Positions 20,181-31,850 of a DNA stretch of 64,000 bases are shown piece after piece. Made by a program: the position numbers and the translations under genes. Each line of letters opens with the position of its first letter. The stretch's first letter is position 1. The stretch comes from Schistocephalus solidus (lineage: Eukaryota; Platyhelminthes; Cestoda; Diphyllobothriidea; Diphyllobothriidae). The notes beneath the pieces are model-generated. The model had not been told where the DNA came from. It worked only from the letters and a program-made list of their open reading frames with translations, and ran no database searches. The stretch is from positions 124,001 through 188,000 of the forward strand of contig WEDG01004947.1 in NCBI GenBank assembly GCA_017591395.1, given 5' to 3'.

Positions 20181-20239
20181 GACTTTTTCGGCATACCGTC
20201 AGACTGCATTGCCACCACAGAGACTCCCGCTAACTGAAA

Positions 20240-20830
20240 TCAAAAGCTGTAGTCCCGCCAACAAAGCAGACTTCCGTAAATGGTTGATATCGAGGACGGA
20301 ATTCAGTGCGCAGCAGCGTTACATGCGCACCTTTGTTCCGATAGCAATGTTGCTCGGATCCACAGACACTTTCTAAGGACTCTAAAACCCAGCAAGCAGA
20401 ATCGATTCGGGGGATGATGTCGGTTTCGCCCTGTTCATTCTGCAGCAGTCTCGTCCGATGTATTTTACAGTATCTGTTTTTTAACATTGTTTAGGTTCGA
20501 GCGCTGTCTCCATTAGGCTCCGGGATGCGGCTCGAAAGAAAGCTGGTCTACCCAGAGTTTATGGACAAACAGCCCCTTTTGACGCCATGCTCTGTGCGTC
20601 ATCATACTACCAGGCTAGCAGATTAATATCGTCAGCACAGTTGACATAAGCAATTTAGAGGAAGATCGACGGAGTCAAAATCTTTCAGAATCCTTCCGAG
20701 GATCCGGCCATTGATGTAGTCAAGCGGGATGGGGATTGGGAAACACAGTTCTTGCACGCTAGACTGAATATTGAACGGTTTGGAGAGACCATTGTTGACC
20801 TTATGGGAGCGTACGCGAAAAAAAAATAAT
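20240..20830 (-). pseudogene. LINE reverse-transcriptase relic, copy B
   Basis: The minus strand reads VNNGLSKPFNIQSS, then PIPLDYINGRILGRILKDFD, the same RT segment as copy A. The left part (20340-20480) matches 19600-19700 closely, including GAATCGATTCGGGGGATGAT against GCATCGATTCGGGGGCTGAT. Stops and substitutions make it inactive. Copies A and B lie head to tail about 700 bases apart. Confidence 0.65.
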
Positions 20831-20936
20831 AATTGTCTATAGGTAGGTGGGTCTGCAGTGCTGCCCTCTCGTGCTAGGTCGTTTTACTAGAAACTCCGCT
20901 TAGTTGACCAAGTGGCACCCATGAGAAACCATCACA

Positions 20937-21203
20937 GTGGACAGAGTGATCGTTTTAGTAAACCTGCGACCGACCGCCAACATTGCTAGGTCCGGCGCAC
21001 TTTTTCAAGGCTCATTGCCTCAAGGTCATGCAACTTCGCTAAGAGCGGTTTCCGACTCAGTGACCTGCAGATACTTGACCGACCTCCACTCGCGCACGCA
21101 CATGCGTCCAGGTCGTTGTGTCTGCCCAAGCTCCACTCGCACAGCCCACCCCTCGGCCGACGCAGTGTGGCTAATACAGCACACGACAGTTCGACCGTTG
21201 TAG
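20937..21203. other. Unassigned stretch between repeats
   Basis: An open frame exists on the plus strand but shows no known domain. The stretch may be the 5' part of the adjoining family B repeat. Confidence 0.3.
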
Positions 21204-21560
21204 TCTGACTATGTCCACCGTATGCTCCACAGAAGGGAGTCGCAGGGACGGTGACTTGCGCGTGGATTAGTTTTAAGTGATAGTGGCCTTGGGCTGCAGC
21301 TACCGCACTCTCTCCTCCCCCACCTGCCCCGGTGTTATGAAAGAGTCAAGAAAACTGGAGGCGGGTGAGGACGCAGGTGACTGGCGTGGACGGAGCTGCC
21401 CCTGGGCGTACCACCACACCTGGCTCGGATCCCACGGGTTGGGAATGCCATAAAGGCCACATTAAGAAGGAGACATAGCAGCCTGACTCTCAGTCCACCA
21501 GTCAGCCAATTCACACAAAACACACATTGGGCTGACCACGTGGTCCGAATTTTCCCGTCA
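21200..21560 (+). repeat. Dispersed CT-rich repeat (family B), fullest copy
   Basis: In order: GTAGTCTGACTATGTCCACC, GGTGACTTGCGCGTGGATTA, TTTTAAGTGATAGTGG, CTGCAGCTACCGCACTCTCT, CCCCCACCTGCCCC, GGATCCCACGGG, GCCATAAAGGCCACATTAAG and CAGTCAGCCAATTCACAC. The same order occurs at 31.42 kb and in part at five other places. No coding capacity, tRNA module or terminal repeats were recognised, so the class is unknown. Confidence 0.65.
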
Positions 21561-21589
21561 GTTGGCAAACTTCCAAGCCACGGCTTTTA

Positions 21590-21990
21590 GCGCACCGTGA
21601 TAGTTTCAAGCGCGTCAGCTTGTTTATAGTGAGAAAAATGTGCTGTGCTGTCCACCTCACTCTCTCCCCCACCTCCACAATCAGACCACTGTCCGAGCCG
21701 GTCAGTCGTCTGATGCGTAAATGGGCGCAGCTGCTGGTGACCTCGTCTACATGTACTACGCACACGAACTGGCCTCCCGAACACAAGCACTAGGATTTCA
21801 CACAACAAGGGGGTTGAAAGCCTCACATCTAACATGTTTGAGATAGCGAGAGGTCACTTTAAAAAGGAGCCATCGCAGCCTGACCCTCAGGCCACCAGTC
21901 AGCCACTCCACACAACACACATTGGACTGACTGCGAGGTCTGAATGTAATTGTCAGTTGATAACCTTCCAACCCAAGGCGCTTATCGCCC
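21590..21990 (+). repeat. Dispersed CT-rich repeat (family B), second adjacent copy
   Basis: A diverged copy directly after the previous one in the same direction. It has AGTGAGAAAAATGTGCTG, CACTCTCTCCCCCACCTCC, CACTTTAAAAAGGAGCCATC and CCACCAGTCAGCCACTCCAC. It carries a longer middle than the first copy. Confidence 0.55.
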
Positions 21991-22179
21991 CATTATATTC
22001 TCAAGCTAAAACCACACATGCAACAGAGGAGTCACGTGCAGAAATAGCCGAGGATCAAACTTGCGTCTTAATCAGCTATGCAGACTGAGAGCATGTTTTT
22101 TTGTGTTGTTGTGTGTGATTATGTGGAGTGCAGAGGCTAATAAGGAGAGATGCAGTGTTGTGGTACAGCTGGCTGTGTT

Positions 22180-23400
22180 CTACCGTATGTTTTCATGGAT
22201 ACGCGTGTGACCTTTTAGGCCCATGTGGTGTGTGAATGCGCGTGGGCAGTGCGGACAGTTGAGTCGGGTGTGGCGGGTGTATTTTGGTGTTCCTGGCACT
22301 GATTTCCTGGTCTCTGTGCGATAGATTCGCAAGTGACCGACCAGGCCGATGCGTGATGTGCATGTGCGGTGACAATGATGACAAGATAGGTCGGGAGGTG
22401 CTGAGTCTGCGGGGGCTCTGCTGCGAGTACTGGTAGTTGAGCTCCTGGGAGGAATATGGGAAGTGTTGATGGGTGCGCAAGATGTGCTGACATCGAGGTG
22501 GATTCCGCTTTTGTGTATGCGCATGTGACCGAGCAGGTCCATGCGATGAGTGAATACGCGTGAGCAGTAAGGGCATTGGAGGTGGCGTTCTCTACGGTGT
22601 GTTGCTACTCCAGGAACTAGTTCGCCCGTCTCTGTGCGATGGATTCGCATGCGACCATCCAGGCTGATGTGTGAGACGAATGTGCGATCGCAATGACGAC
22701 ACGTTAGTACCGAGTCTCGATCGCTGGTACTGGAGGCTGTGGTGGTGTTGGAGGTTGCGGGTGGCAGACAGTCGGAGGTGGCCACTGCGGTGACGGAGTG
22801 AGGTAAGTTGTGTTCGTCGCCGTGATCAGCGCAAGGGGTGGGGGAGGGAGGAAGGTTTCGGTGATTGTGGATGGCAGGGCATAGATGAAGTGGCTATCAG
22901 TGGTTGGGGTGGCCGCCTCGTGGGGTCTAAGGAAGTGTGGCAGAAGTTGATATTGTGTGATTGTTGTTGCATTGATTTTGAAGATGTCCGACAAGGCCAA
23001 TTCGCGCGTGGAAGATGCGTTGTTAGTGTGGGCACGTTGACAGGGCTAGGGCATTGGTGGTGTTGATCCGCAGTGCTTGTGACTTGCGAGCCGCCTTTTT
23101 GGCCTTAGCAGTGGCGGTGATGGAGGTGGTGACGGCGGTGGTGGTTACGGTGGTGGGGCTAACAGGCGATGAGTATTGGGATGTGGTGTCTATGATGGCG
23201 GGAGAAATGGATTTGATGCCAGGAGTGAGGGTGGGGGAGTATGAAGGAGGGTTGGCAGAATTTGGTGTAGAACGTGGACTTGTTGGATCGTTGATGCATT
23301 GCGTCTGACGATGTCCAACCAGGCCAATTCACGCGTGGAAGATGCGTTGAAAGCGTGGGCAGCTTGGCAGGGCCTGGGCATTGGTGGTGCTGGTCCCGGG
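22180..23400 (-). pseudogene. C2H2 zinc-finger region of the LINE
   Basis: The frame 22785-22180 holds four finger modules. The second (CPYCSRVFTH...GHMRIH) and fourth (CPHCPRAFTH...GHTRIH) keep all four zinc ligands. In the first the first His is Arg (GRMRIH) and in the third the last His is Tyr (GHLRIY). Two further half-fingers (RIFHA followed by IGLVGH) occur near 23370-23290 and 23050-22990, separated by a Ser/Thr/Pro-rich linker. The fingers share the RIGLVGHLRIH-type helix of this LINE family. They are probably a nucleic-acid-binding tail of the element rather than a host transcription factor. Confidence 0.8.
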
Positions 23401-23529
23401 CGCGGGTGACTTTCGTGCCGCTCTTTTGGCCTTTTTGGTGGTGATCCGGTTGGCCTCATAGATTGCTGCACCAGTCTTCACAGAACTTCTCCGTGCCCGT
23501 CTATCCTGGGTGCGGTCCTCCCAGGTCAC

Positions 23530-25240
23530 CGGGTTAATTTCCAGGTGCTTCAGAGATTTCTTCAAAGTGTTCTAGTAGCGTCGTTTTTGACCTTCTTGTC
23601 TGCGAGCACCCGTAGCGACATCTCCGTAGAAAAGTCGTTTGGTTAGTCGCTCGTCGTCCATTCCCATCAGGTGGCCGCTCCATCGCAGTTGCACTTGCCT
23701 CAGCATGGCGCGGATGCTGAGGATTCCGGTCCGCTCCAGGACTTCCATATTCTGGATGCAGCTGACATGGAAGTGATTCAGGTTCCTGACTTGGTTCGAG
23801 GAGATGGTCCTGGTCTCCGCTCCGAAAATGAGGGTCATCAAGATGATGGCCTTGTACATCTTCAGTTTTGGTGTTCAGGTGAATACCTTGGCGATTCCAC
23901 ATGGAGGCTTGCAGCCGGCCGAAGGCCTGATTCGCTTTGGAGATTCGTTGAGCAACCTCGTCATCGATTCTCGTGTTGCGTGACAGCGTGCTTCTCAGAT
24001 TAGCAAATGTTACCACATTTTTGAGTTCAGCGCCGTTGATATTGATTCGAAGGAGCGGTTGGTGCATGACCACCGTTTTGGTTGTACTTATTGTCAATCC
24101 AAAATTGGCGCAGACTGTGGCGAAGAGGTCCATGCTCCTTCTCATCTCCTCCCCCGTCACGGTGATTAGGGCGCAGTCGTCCGTGAAGAGCAAGTCATGG
24201 ACTGTAGTCGTAGACACACGCGTTGAAGCCTGCATACGCCGACTGTTGAGAAGGTGCCCATCAGTTCTGTAGGTGATGCGGATCGCAGGGTGTTCATCAC
24301 GGTAGGCGTCCATCAGTATAGCAGATAAGATGAGACTGAAGAGTGCGGAGACCAGTACACAAATTTGCTTCACTTCGTAGGTCCCTGCGAATGCTTCGGT
24401 TACCGTCCCGTTGTCAGTGACGCGCACCGTCATCCCGTTATGACGCTGACGCACCACGTGCGCGAACCGCTCAGGAGAGCCGAATTTCTGCATGACGTTC
24501 CATAGTTCATCGCGATCCACCATGTCAAAGGCTTTCGTCAGATCCACGAAGGTAGTATAGAGGTGGCTTCACATCTCCTGGCACTTCTCTTGTAGCTGTC
24601 GGGCGGTGAAGATCATGTCGGTTGTTCCGCGGTGTCGTTGAACACCAATTTTGCTTTCCGGGAGCAGTCCCTGCTCTAGGTGACCGTTCAGACGATTGAT
24701 AATTATACGGGCAAAGATATCCCCAGAGATGTTGAGCAACGAGATACCCCTGTGGTTATCACAGAGTTGTTGGTTCCCATTCCGCATGTAGAGATGGACG
24801 ACGGTCGAGTCTTTGAACTCCTGAGGAACTTGTCCTTGGCACCACATCTCCTGGAAGAATGTTGTGAGTTCTGCCATCAGAAGGGACCCGCCGTGCTTGT
24901 AGACATCCGGTGGGATTACGTCGGATCCCGGTGCTTTCCCTCTGAAAATCTGCTGCATGGCTCGGATGGTTTCTGGTAGAGAAGGCGGAAGAGCCAGGTC
25001 ATTGTTCGTGTCCACTTGAGGGAGCTGGCCAATGGCAACATCGGAGATGGCTGATGAGCAATTAAGAACATTTCTGAAGTCCTTCGCCCAGCGCTTTAGA
25101 ATTTGGGATTTCTCTGTCAGCAGTGTTGTGCCGTCGGAGCTAAGCAGCGGTGCGGTCCCCCTTCATACACGGCCGTAGACGGCCTTGACGGTTTTGAAAA
25201 AGTTTTTCATTTCATTACGGCATACCCCTGGATTTCCTTA
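23530..25240 (-). pseudogene. Reverse transcriptase of the LINE, frameshifted
   Basis: The segment 25015-24569 contains GKAPGSDVIPPDVYKHGG, DSTVVHLYMRNGNQQLCDNH, RGISLLNISGDIFARII and the start of the palm. The segment 24547-23534 starts [16 protein letters not shown] (motif A). It then has [18 protein letters not shown], where the usual QGC is QIC, and [11 protein letters not shown] at about 24190-24165, where the catalytic FADD is FTDD. A thumb and C-terminal region follow ([26 protein letters not shown]). A frameshift lies at about 24550 and another near 23870. Both aspartates of motif C remain, but the frame is broken. Confidence 0.88.
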
Positions 25241-25599
25241 GCCTTTCGGACCATTTAGGCGTCCTGCATCTTCCACAGCCGTTGATGTACAAGGTGCTGC
25301 ATCTGAAGTAGGCTGCTTTGGTGGCGTCAGTCCGAAGGTCCATATAGGCTTTGTGTAGTCCATTCTTCTCCGCGAGTAGGTTGCTGATGTCGGCGTCATT
25401 GTCGTCAAACCAGTCCGGGTATTAACGGCGTGCGCGTCCGAGGACTTCGAGGGTGGTGGATTGGAGGACATTTCGCAGTTTACGCCATTGTGTCTATACG
25501 GTGGCGTTATCATCTTGAGCATTCAAGTCCTCCAGTTTCTGGTTTATATGGTTGCTGAAATCAAAACATTGAGCAGGCAAATTTAACAAAAGATTATTT

Positions 25600-26110
25600 A
25601 GCTTACCTGATGGTATGCTTACCTTGGGGCCTTCGTCGGGGTTGCAGTCGGAGCCTCATCTTGGAGAGGACGAGGCGGTGATTTGTCCAACCATCGGCAT
25701 CGCAGATCACTTTGGTTACAATCACGTCCTGTTGAACTCGCCTCCGGACGAGAACATAGTCCAGCAGCTGCCAGCGCCGCAACCGAGGGTGCATCCACGT
25801 GGCCTTCTCCCACGTCGGAAGGCGGAAGAAGGTGTTGGTCAGCAGGATACGGTGTTCCGCAGACGTTTGCAGAAGAAGAAGGCCGTTATCGTTACAGCTA
25901 CCGAGACCGTGGGGACCCAGCACTCACGGTCAGGCAGCGTTATCTGTCCTGATGTGGGCGCTGAAGTCACCAAGGCCAATTAACTTGTCCGCCTTCGGCA
26001 CAGTCGCCAGGCGGGCGTGCAGGTCCTCTTATGATTTTTCCTTCGCCGCATCAGATTTGACACTGGGGGAGGGTAGGCGCTGATGATGTTGACGAACTTG
26101 TTTCCTCGAA
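25600..26110 (-). pseudogene. APE-type endonuclease of the LINE, truncated
   Basis: The frame 25923-25603 reads MLGPHGLGSCNDNGLLLLQT, ending GWTNHRLVLSKM. The terminal catalytic histidine of the DH motif is kept but the Asp before it is Asn. Upstream to about 26110 the sequence FVNIISAYPPP is still readable in a shifted frame. The first half of the nuclease is absent. Confidence 0.8.
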
Positions 26111-26114
26111 TGCA

Positions 26115-26410
26115 GCACACACCAATTGGACAACACTTGACTTGCTCCATATATCTATTTAACCAGTTACCACTTTTGTCTCATTCTCTCTCAAGCATGG
26201 CTGGACGTAGTCAACACTAGCCCTGGCCTCGCCAGTCGCCACTGCTGCCTGGACAGCAACTCCGGGTTCTGGGCCCAATAAATCCATCATTCGAATGCCT
26301 TCGGCTTTTAACTTAAACTACGAATTTGGCCAGATGATTGTAGTGCTCCAAGTGTAACAACTGCTCAGACGCTACAACCCCCTCCCAGTGCCCTCAGCGA
26401 TTTTGCGATG
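26115..26410. other. Unassigned sequence between LINE and mariner relic
   Basis: CAATAAATCCATCATTCG at about 26277 looks like the end of an inserted repeat, but no family was recognised. Confidence 0.3.
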
Positions 26411-26419
26411 GCAAAGTTT

Positions 26420-26930
26420 AAGGAGCAACGCTCAAAATGATGGTTTGTTTTCTTAACATTAAATAAGTCTGTGAAGTTGCGTTCGTTCCTCGAGGCACTA
26501 ACTGTGTGAAGCAGTGAGTACAAAATAACCTCAGTTTTGGCGATCTGGGAGAGATTAGGTGCTTCATCATGACATCGTGCCTGCCCACACAGTGGTCAAA
26601 AATCAAAGCAGTTTTGGCGGAAATCGGGATGACAGCCGTTTCTCAATACCTTTACTCTCTCGACCTAGCCCTTTGTGACTTCTCCTTATTCCATGAATGA
26701 AGAAAAACGCCAGGGAACGCCTTTTCAGAACGTAGACGTGGTTAATAAAAACTCCCTGGAGGCACATAACAGCATTTTTTCAGAAGAATATAAGAATTTA
26801 TTGAATAGTGGAGAAACCGTCTAGGCGAACGCATAAACACCTAATAGGCAGTGTGTTGAAGGTGATTAACGTTTTTAAGATGCTATCGTAAACTTAAAAA
26901 TAAAATCTTCTCATTTTTGGGACCCTTTGT
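26420..26930 (+). pseudogene. mariner transposase relic (C-terminal half)
   Basis: In mixed plus-strand frames I read VCEVAFVPRGTN, HHDIVPAHT-like, AEIGMTAVSQYLYSLDLALCDFSLF and WRNRLGERINT. These match the mariner catalytic region (FVPxG, HDNAPAHT, YSPDLAPCDFFLF) and its C-terminal WRNRL block. Stops and shifts are frequent, so it is a dead copy. TTTTTGGGACCCTTTGTA at about 26916-26933 may be the remains of a terminal repeat. Confidence 0.72.
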
Positions 26931-26939
26931 AAATGCTTT

Positions 26940-29700
26940 CTTTATTGTTCTGGTTGGTGGCTGATTTTTGCGCGTTCGCTGAAACTATGTAGATGTTAGT
27001 AGACTACCTGCGCCGTTATAAGTAATATAGGCAGTATACAATAAAAGTATGGTCAAAGCTATCTTGTACTCCGATCACAACGTCCAGGTTTCAAGTGATT
27101 AAATGCCGAGATTTGAGAGCAATTTAAAATAGTATGGCTATTATGGTAGCGTGTCTGGCCTCAGTTTCTGCCTTTTAGGGAGAAGTCGTGACAATGCTTA
27201 CAGGAATGATCACTGGTGTGCCTATTTACGGCAAGTGATGTCACGTACGCCACGTCAGTTTTGGACCAAATGACTTAAACCACATTGAGGAGAGTAGATA
27301 ATATCGTCCAGATCTTAACTAGCAAATTTCCGATTGGGGTATCGACTGAAATGAAATGAAACGCTGGCAGAAGAAGACAGCATGACGATATTTTTCTTTA
27401 GTTAATTTGGAAAAATAACGGAAGAACTGCTGAGACGGGTGGTGGGAACATAACCGTCGAGTTTGGAAGACCTATGTTCACCATGGAGGGAGGATGAGCT
27501 ATTGACAGAGTGGACAAGACCAAGGCAACAGAAAGATGGGTCGTCGCTGAGGATAATGTAAAAGATTCCGGTTACTGTGTAAAAGGGTTTCTGACACCAA
27601 CGAAAGGCATAATCCAAGCTTTCCTCACGAAGTTGGAGGTCAACTGCAGTTGTTAAAGAGCAACCTCAGATTGCCAGTACGACAGGAAAACTGGTGAGAG
27701 GAGATACGTCTCAGTTGTAAGAAATATAACAGATTTCCGATGGTCAGACTTCATAAACTCAATATGGAAATAAAGTACTCTGTAGAACTAATCTATCTAA
27801 TTGGAAGAGCTGAAGTGACTTGGAGCCGCTTCTAAAGCAGACGCACATATTCGCACACTTAGTTACCGTTTTCAGGGATCATTGTGCTGATTGGCCCACG
27901 GGAATGTCGAAATCGTAGGTATGGAAAATGGCTTCAAATGCAAATTGGATGTGTGAGAATTTACAGGAGGGTGGTACGACAACGTCTAGGGTGGAATTAT
28001 TGCGCGAGCTTTAGAAGTATAAATGGACATGAAAGTGAGAGAATATTTTGAATCAGGAGTGTTTAACATGTAGCATATGAGGAATTTGGTCAGTTCACTA
28101 AGTATAAGACAGCTTAGATTGCAGGAAAGCACTGTGATAAGATGAGTTAAGCTGTATTCTATAGAAGCACCTAAGGAGAAGCCAAGGAACACCAGCCGAT
28201 CCAGTAGCCGTTGACTCATGGAACACTCGTAGGTGTTTCTCGACTTGAGTCATCGACACAAAACAGAGGACGCCTCTTGACAGTGAAAACTCATTTATCG
28301 TAAGATTAAATTCATTGGTAGCGAAGGTTAGGTTGTGATATAGTGAATCAAATATTTGCTCAACATGAGGCAATACGACTCGTCTGCATGTGAGGCGTTT
28401 AAGATCATTCCGAATATTAATAAATGAATAAGAAAGAGATAGAATAGGAAGCGTTTAGCTTATAAACACCGGTAGTTTATGCATTTATTATGCTGTCAAA
28501 TTCTTCATGCCCCCTCGCAAGCCCTTTTCTGGTGAAACTCTACTCAGAATGCTAAATGCTGGAAAGTAATTTGACAATTTATACGAGCTTCATGGACTGA
28601 ACGGACATCGAAATTTTCGTGCAAATATTTTGTAGGATATTTCGAAAATGAGCATTTCAAAGTGTTAAAACTGACTGGAAAGCAATAACGACAAAAGTGA
28701 AACAAGACGCTCTAGGGAGGCGGCATAGTAAAGCGTAATTTTCTACTCCGGTTCACCTGACAATGTCTGCTGCATTTAGTCTTACTGGTTTACCCGAGGT
28801 AACTTCAAGCTTTCGGTTATTATGCCTTACTTTATTCCACAATTTATGGTGTGTTTCATCCACGTGTTTTATTTCGCAGTTCGTTAAAGTACACGTACCC
28901 TTATTTTTACGCCATTTCCTATTGAATTACTGTGCGCCGGATATAGTTCCTAGCGTAATTATTGCAATGAACCTGATGTGCTGACCGTGGTGCTTAGCAG
29001 TTCCCTCTTGTAATTATCAACGCGCAGACGTATATATTTTGCTCGCGGAGGTCATAGACGCCGTTTGTTTGTCAACTGACTTCGTGAGAAGCCCAGGACT
29101 CGCAAACATTTCCTGTAGCAATTACGCGTTGGTACAATTTTTCCTTAAAAGTTTTATTAATGTAAAGTCCGAATTCCACAAAATATTAGTCAATGCGTCC
29201 ACTCCTGGGAAGGTCATATAAGCCGTCCATATGATCAAAATTGCTAATCAAAGATTTGCACGTAAAAGTGTCTTCTGAAAATGATAAACTTTTCGAAATT
29301 TGTCTAGAAATACTTGCAGTGCCGCTTACAGAACTCTGAAGCAGACAAGTTTTTCGGTTGAAATCGTAATTATACGCAATTATCCTGTCACCATTGGCTG
29401 ACAGTGCATGCTTTGAATTTAGGTGAGCTTTTGGGAGGAGTAGTACCCAGTTATCTGGGTCGGTCACTGGATCTTATAGTGCTGCCGTTCAAGAACCTTA
29501 ACGCAACGCAGCGGTGGCAAGCATTTGGTTAAAGACGGTTAACGTTTTTCATTTCACTATACTGTCAACGGACTTTGTGGCATTTTCGAGACATTCGCCC
29601 CACGCCAAACACCAGTAATGACTGCTGCGGCTACTTATTGGTCAGGCCCAAGAATCGACTTGGTTTGCCCATCCATCTCTTTCTGATAGCCACCTCACTA
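26940..29700. other. AT-rich sequence, no gene recognised
   Basis: Open frames are short and lack known motifs. I see no transposon domain, tRNA-like box pair or tandem repeat here. Confidence 0.5.
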
Positions 29701-31410
29701 TCTACCGCACGAAAACATGACGGTAGTCAGTGGCTAGGCTAACGGGTGGGCGGGCAAGTCATTCGTATTTTCAGAGTACTGGCTTTCGATCAAATTTAAG
29801 ACGAAAAGCTCATCCGCTTGCACATCGTGGCTTTGACGTCATCAGCACAGACTGGGGTGGAGATTTGCATACGTGGCAGCCTATCAGTGAGACCTCACCG
29901 CTCTGCAAATTGCATTCGTACAGTACTATCGAAAGCTGTGGTGATGAGGGTGGTCTGTTTAGGTGGATTGGATCTCTCGCCGAATGGGAGAAGGTTTTGA
30001 CTCATGCGCACGCGACCCCCTTCCTGAGGTGCTGGGGGGGTGGACAGCTTAGCTTCATTGTGCTCATTCGGATACTCCCCTCCCCTTAATTGGCCTTTTT
30101 TCTGTGTCACCAGAACCATATTTGCCTTTCAATCTGTCGGCCTCGAATGGAACTGTCGCTGCCGGTGGATTTGACCCCGGTATATTGAACCTCTCTTCCT
30201 ATGCTCTACGAAGTATTCAGGGCTGGTTGCGTCGTGCTTCTGTCGTCACCCTATCGAAGGTTTAATTGTTGTGCCTTTTCCATATGCATGCGTACTAAGT
30301 CGTATATCAAACGTTATTCCAATCTCTTGGAGAGGCATACAATGTTTTTTTTTTGCGACTGGAGATATGAATTCAAGTCTCTCTCTGGTGAAGATGAGGC
30401 TGACACCAAAGCGTCATAGAATCATTGCGTCTGTGAATTCGAGTACCCGTAAAGAGCAAGAGAGAACTCTATTGCGTTAACACAAGAGGCTGATTCAAAT
30501 GGAAGTGGTTTTTCAAAAGTTTATGAATTTGAAAAAAAATGTCTGAATTTGGTGAGTTGTACAAATTTGCAAGGAAGGAACTCTTTTTAAACCATATTAT
30601 TTATTCCGTCATGCCCTCGCTTTTGTGCAAGGTTAATTCTTTTAAATTGCCGGGCTCTTAGGATTTTCCTTTCCATCGTTCTCTACCTATTTATATGAAA
30701 TTTCTTTATCCAGTATTTTAAATGCCTACGCTCTAATTTTTTTGCAATATTTTACTAACTACTTTGATAGAAAAAGGACCGGATCTTCCTCCATAGAATT
30801 CTTTTGTCTGAATCTCGCTTACTGTTTTATCTTGTTCAAAGGATTGACCTCACTATAACGTAAAGGAGTAACTTTTGCAATGTGCGTTTTCCCTTCAACT
30901 TCATTAACTTCCTTCTATCCGACCGTCTTTTCGAATCTCTCCTCCTAAAAAGGTGAAGTCAGACGAACAACACTAGTCTAATGAGCAGGAAACTGTCTTT
31001 TAAATAGTTTCGACTGTGTCATTGCATTCCCCGTTTGAGTCCATACATGGGTGTGACTATAGGACCGTACGTAAATGATCGCGCTCGTTAAGAATTGAAT
31101 ATCCTTGCGTAAATTGCGCTGAGCCTGTGCGGCTATTGGGTTTGTAATGTCACTGCGTTGTCCTCTCAATGCAGGGCTTGGCTTCGTTCCGAGCCCAGCA
31201 GATGCGGATCATGGAAATACCGCGATAACATGTGCGACTCGGATTATTCCCCTACCTCACTCATTGGTTTGTCACGATAGTTGCAAGAAACCATAACGCT
31301 GTTGTAGTTAATTGACCGATAAATGGTCCTGGTTACCCATGTTAGTTTGCAACTTCAACCTAGGGCGAGAAACGGCTTGCCCGATCCCACTGGATTGGTT
31401 GCATCATACA
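29700..31410. other. Unassigned sequence
   Basis: 29700-30120 is more GC-rich and has open frames on both strands, but I find no clear domain. The rest is AT-rich and empty as far as I can see. Confidence 0.35.
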
Positions 31411-31419
31411 CGTCACTTC

Positions 31420-31850
<431 letters not shown>

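Larger units (their letters stand above)
22180..26110 (-). mobile_element. LINE with APE-type endonuclease, RT and C2H2 fingers; 5'-truncated and broken
   Basis: Reading leftwards on the minus strand: endonuclease (about 26110-25600), linker (25522-25030), reverse transcriptase (25240-23530), then a Ser/Thr/Pro-rich region with several C2H2 finger modules (23400-22180). The order and sequence blocks match a non-LTR family I know as very abundant in tapeworm genomes. The start of the endonuclease is missing after FVNIISAYPPP, and many frameshifts and stops break the frame. The clade is probably RTE-like, but this was not tested. Confidence 0.88.

Noticed and set aside
22180..22785. Host zinc-finger transcription factor
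   Set aside because: The fingers are of the LINE type, directly continue the RT reading direction and sit at the expected distance downstream.
23671..24003. Plus-strand open frames across the LINE
   Set aside because: They are antisense shadows of the reverse transcriptase.
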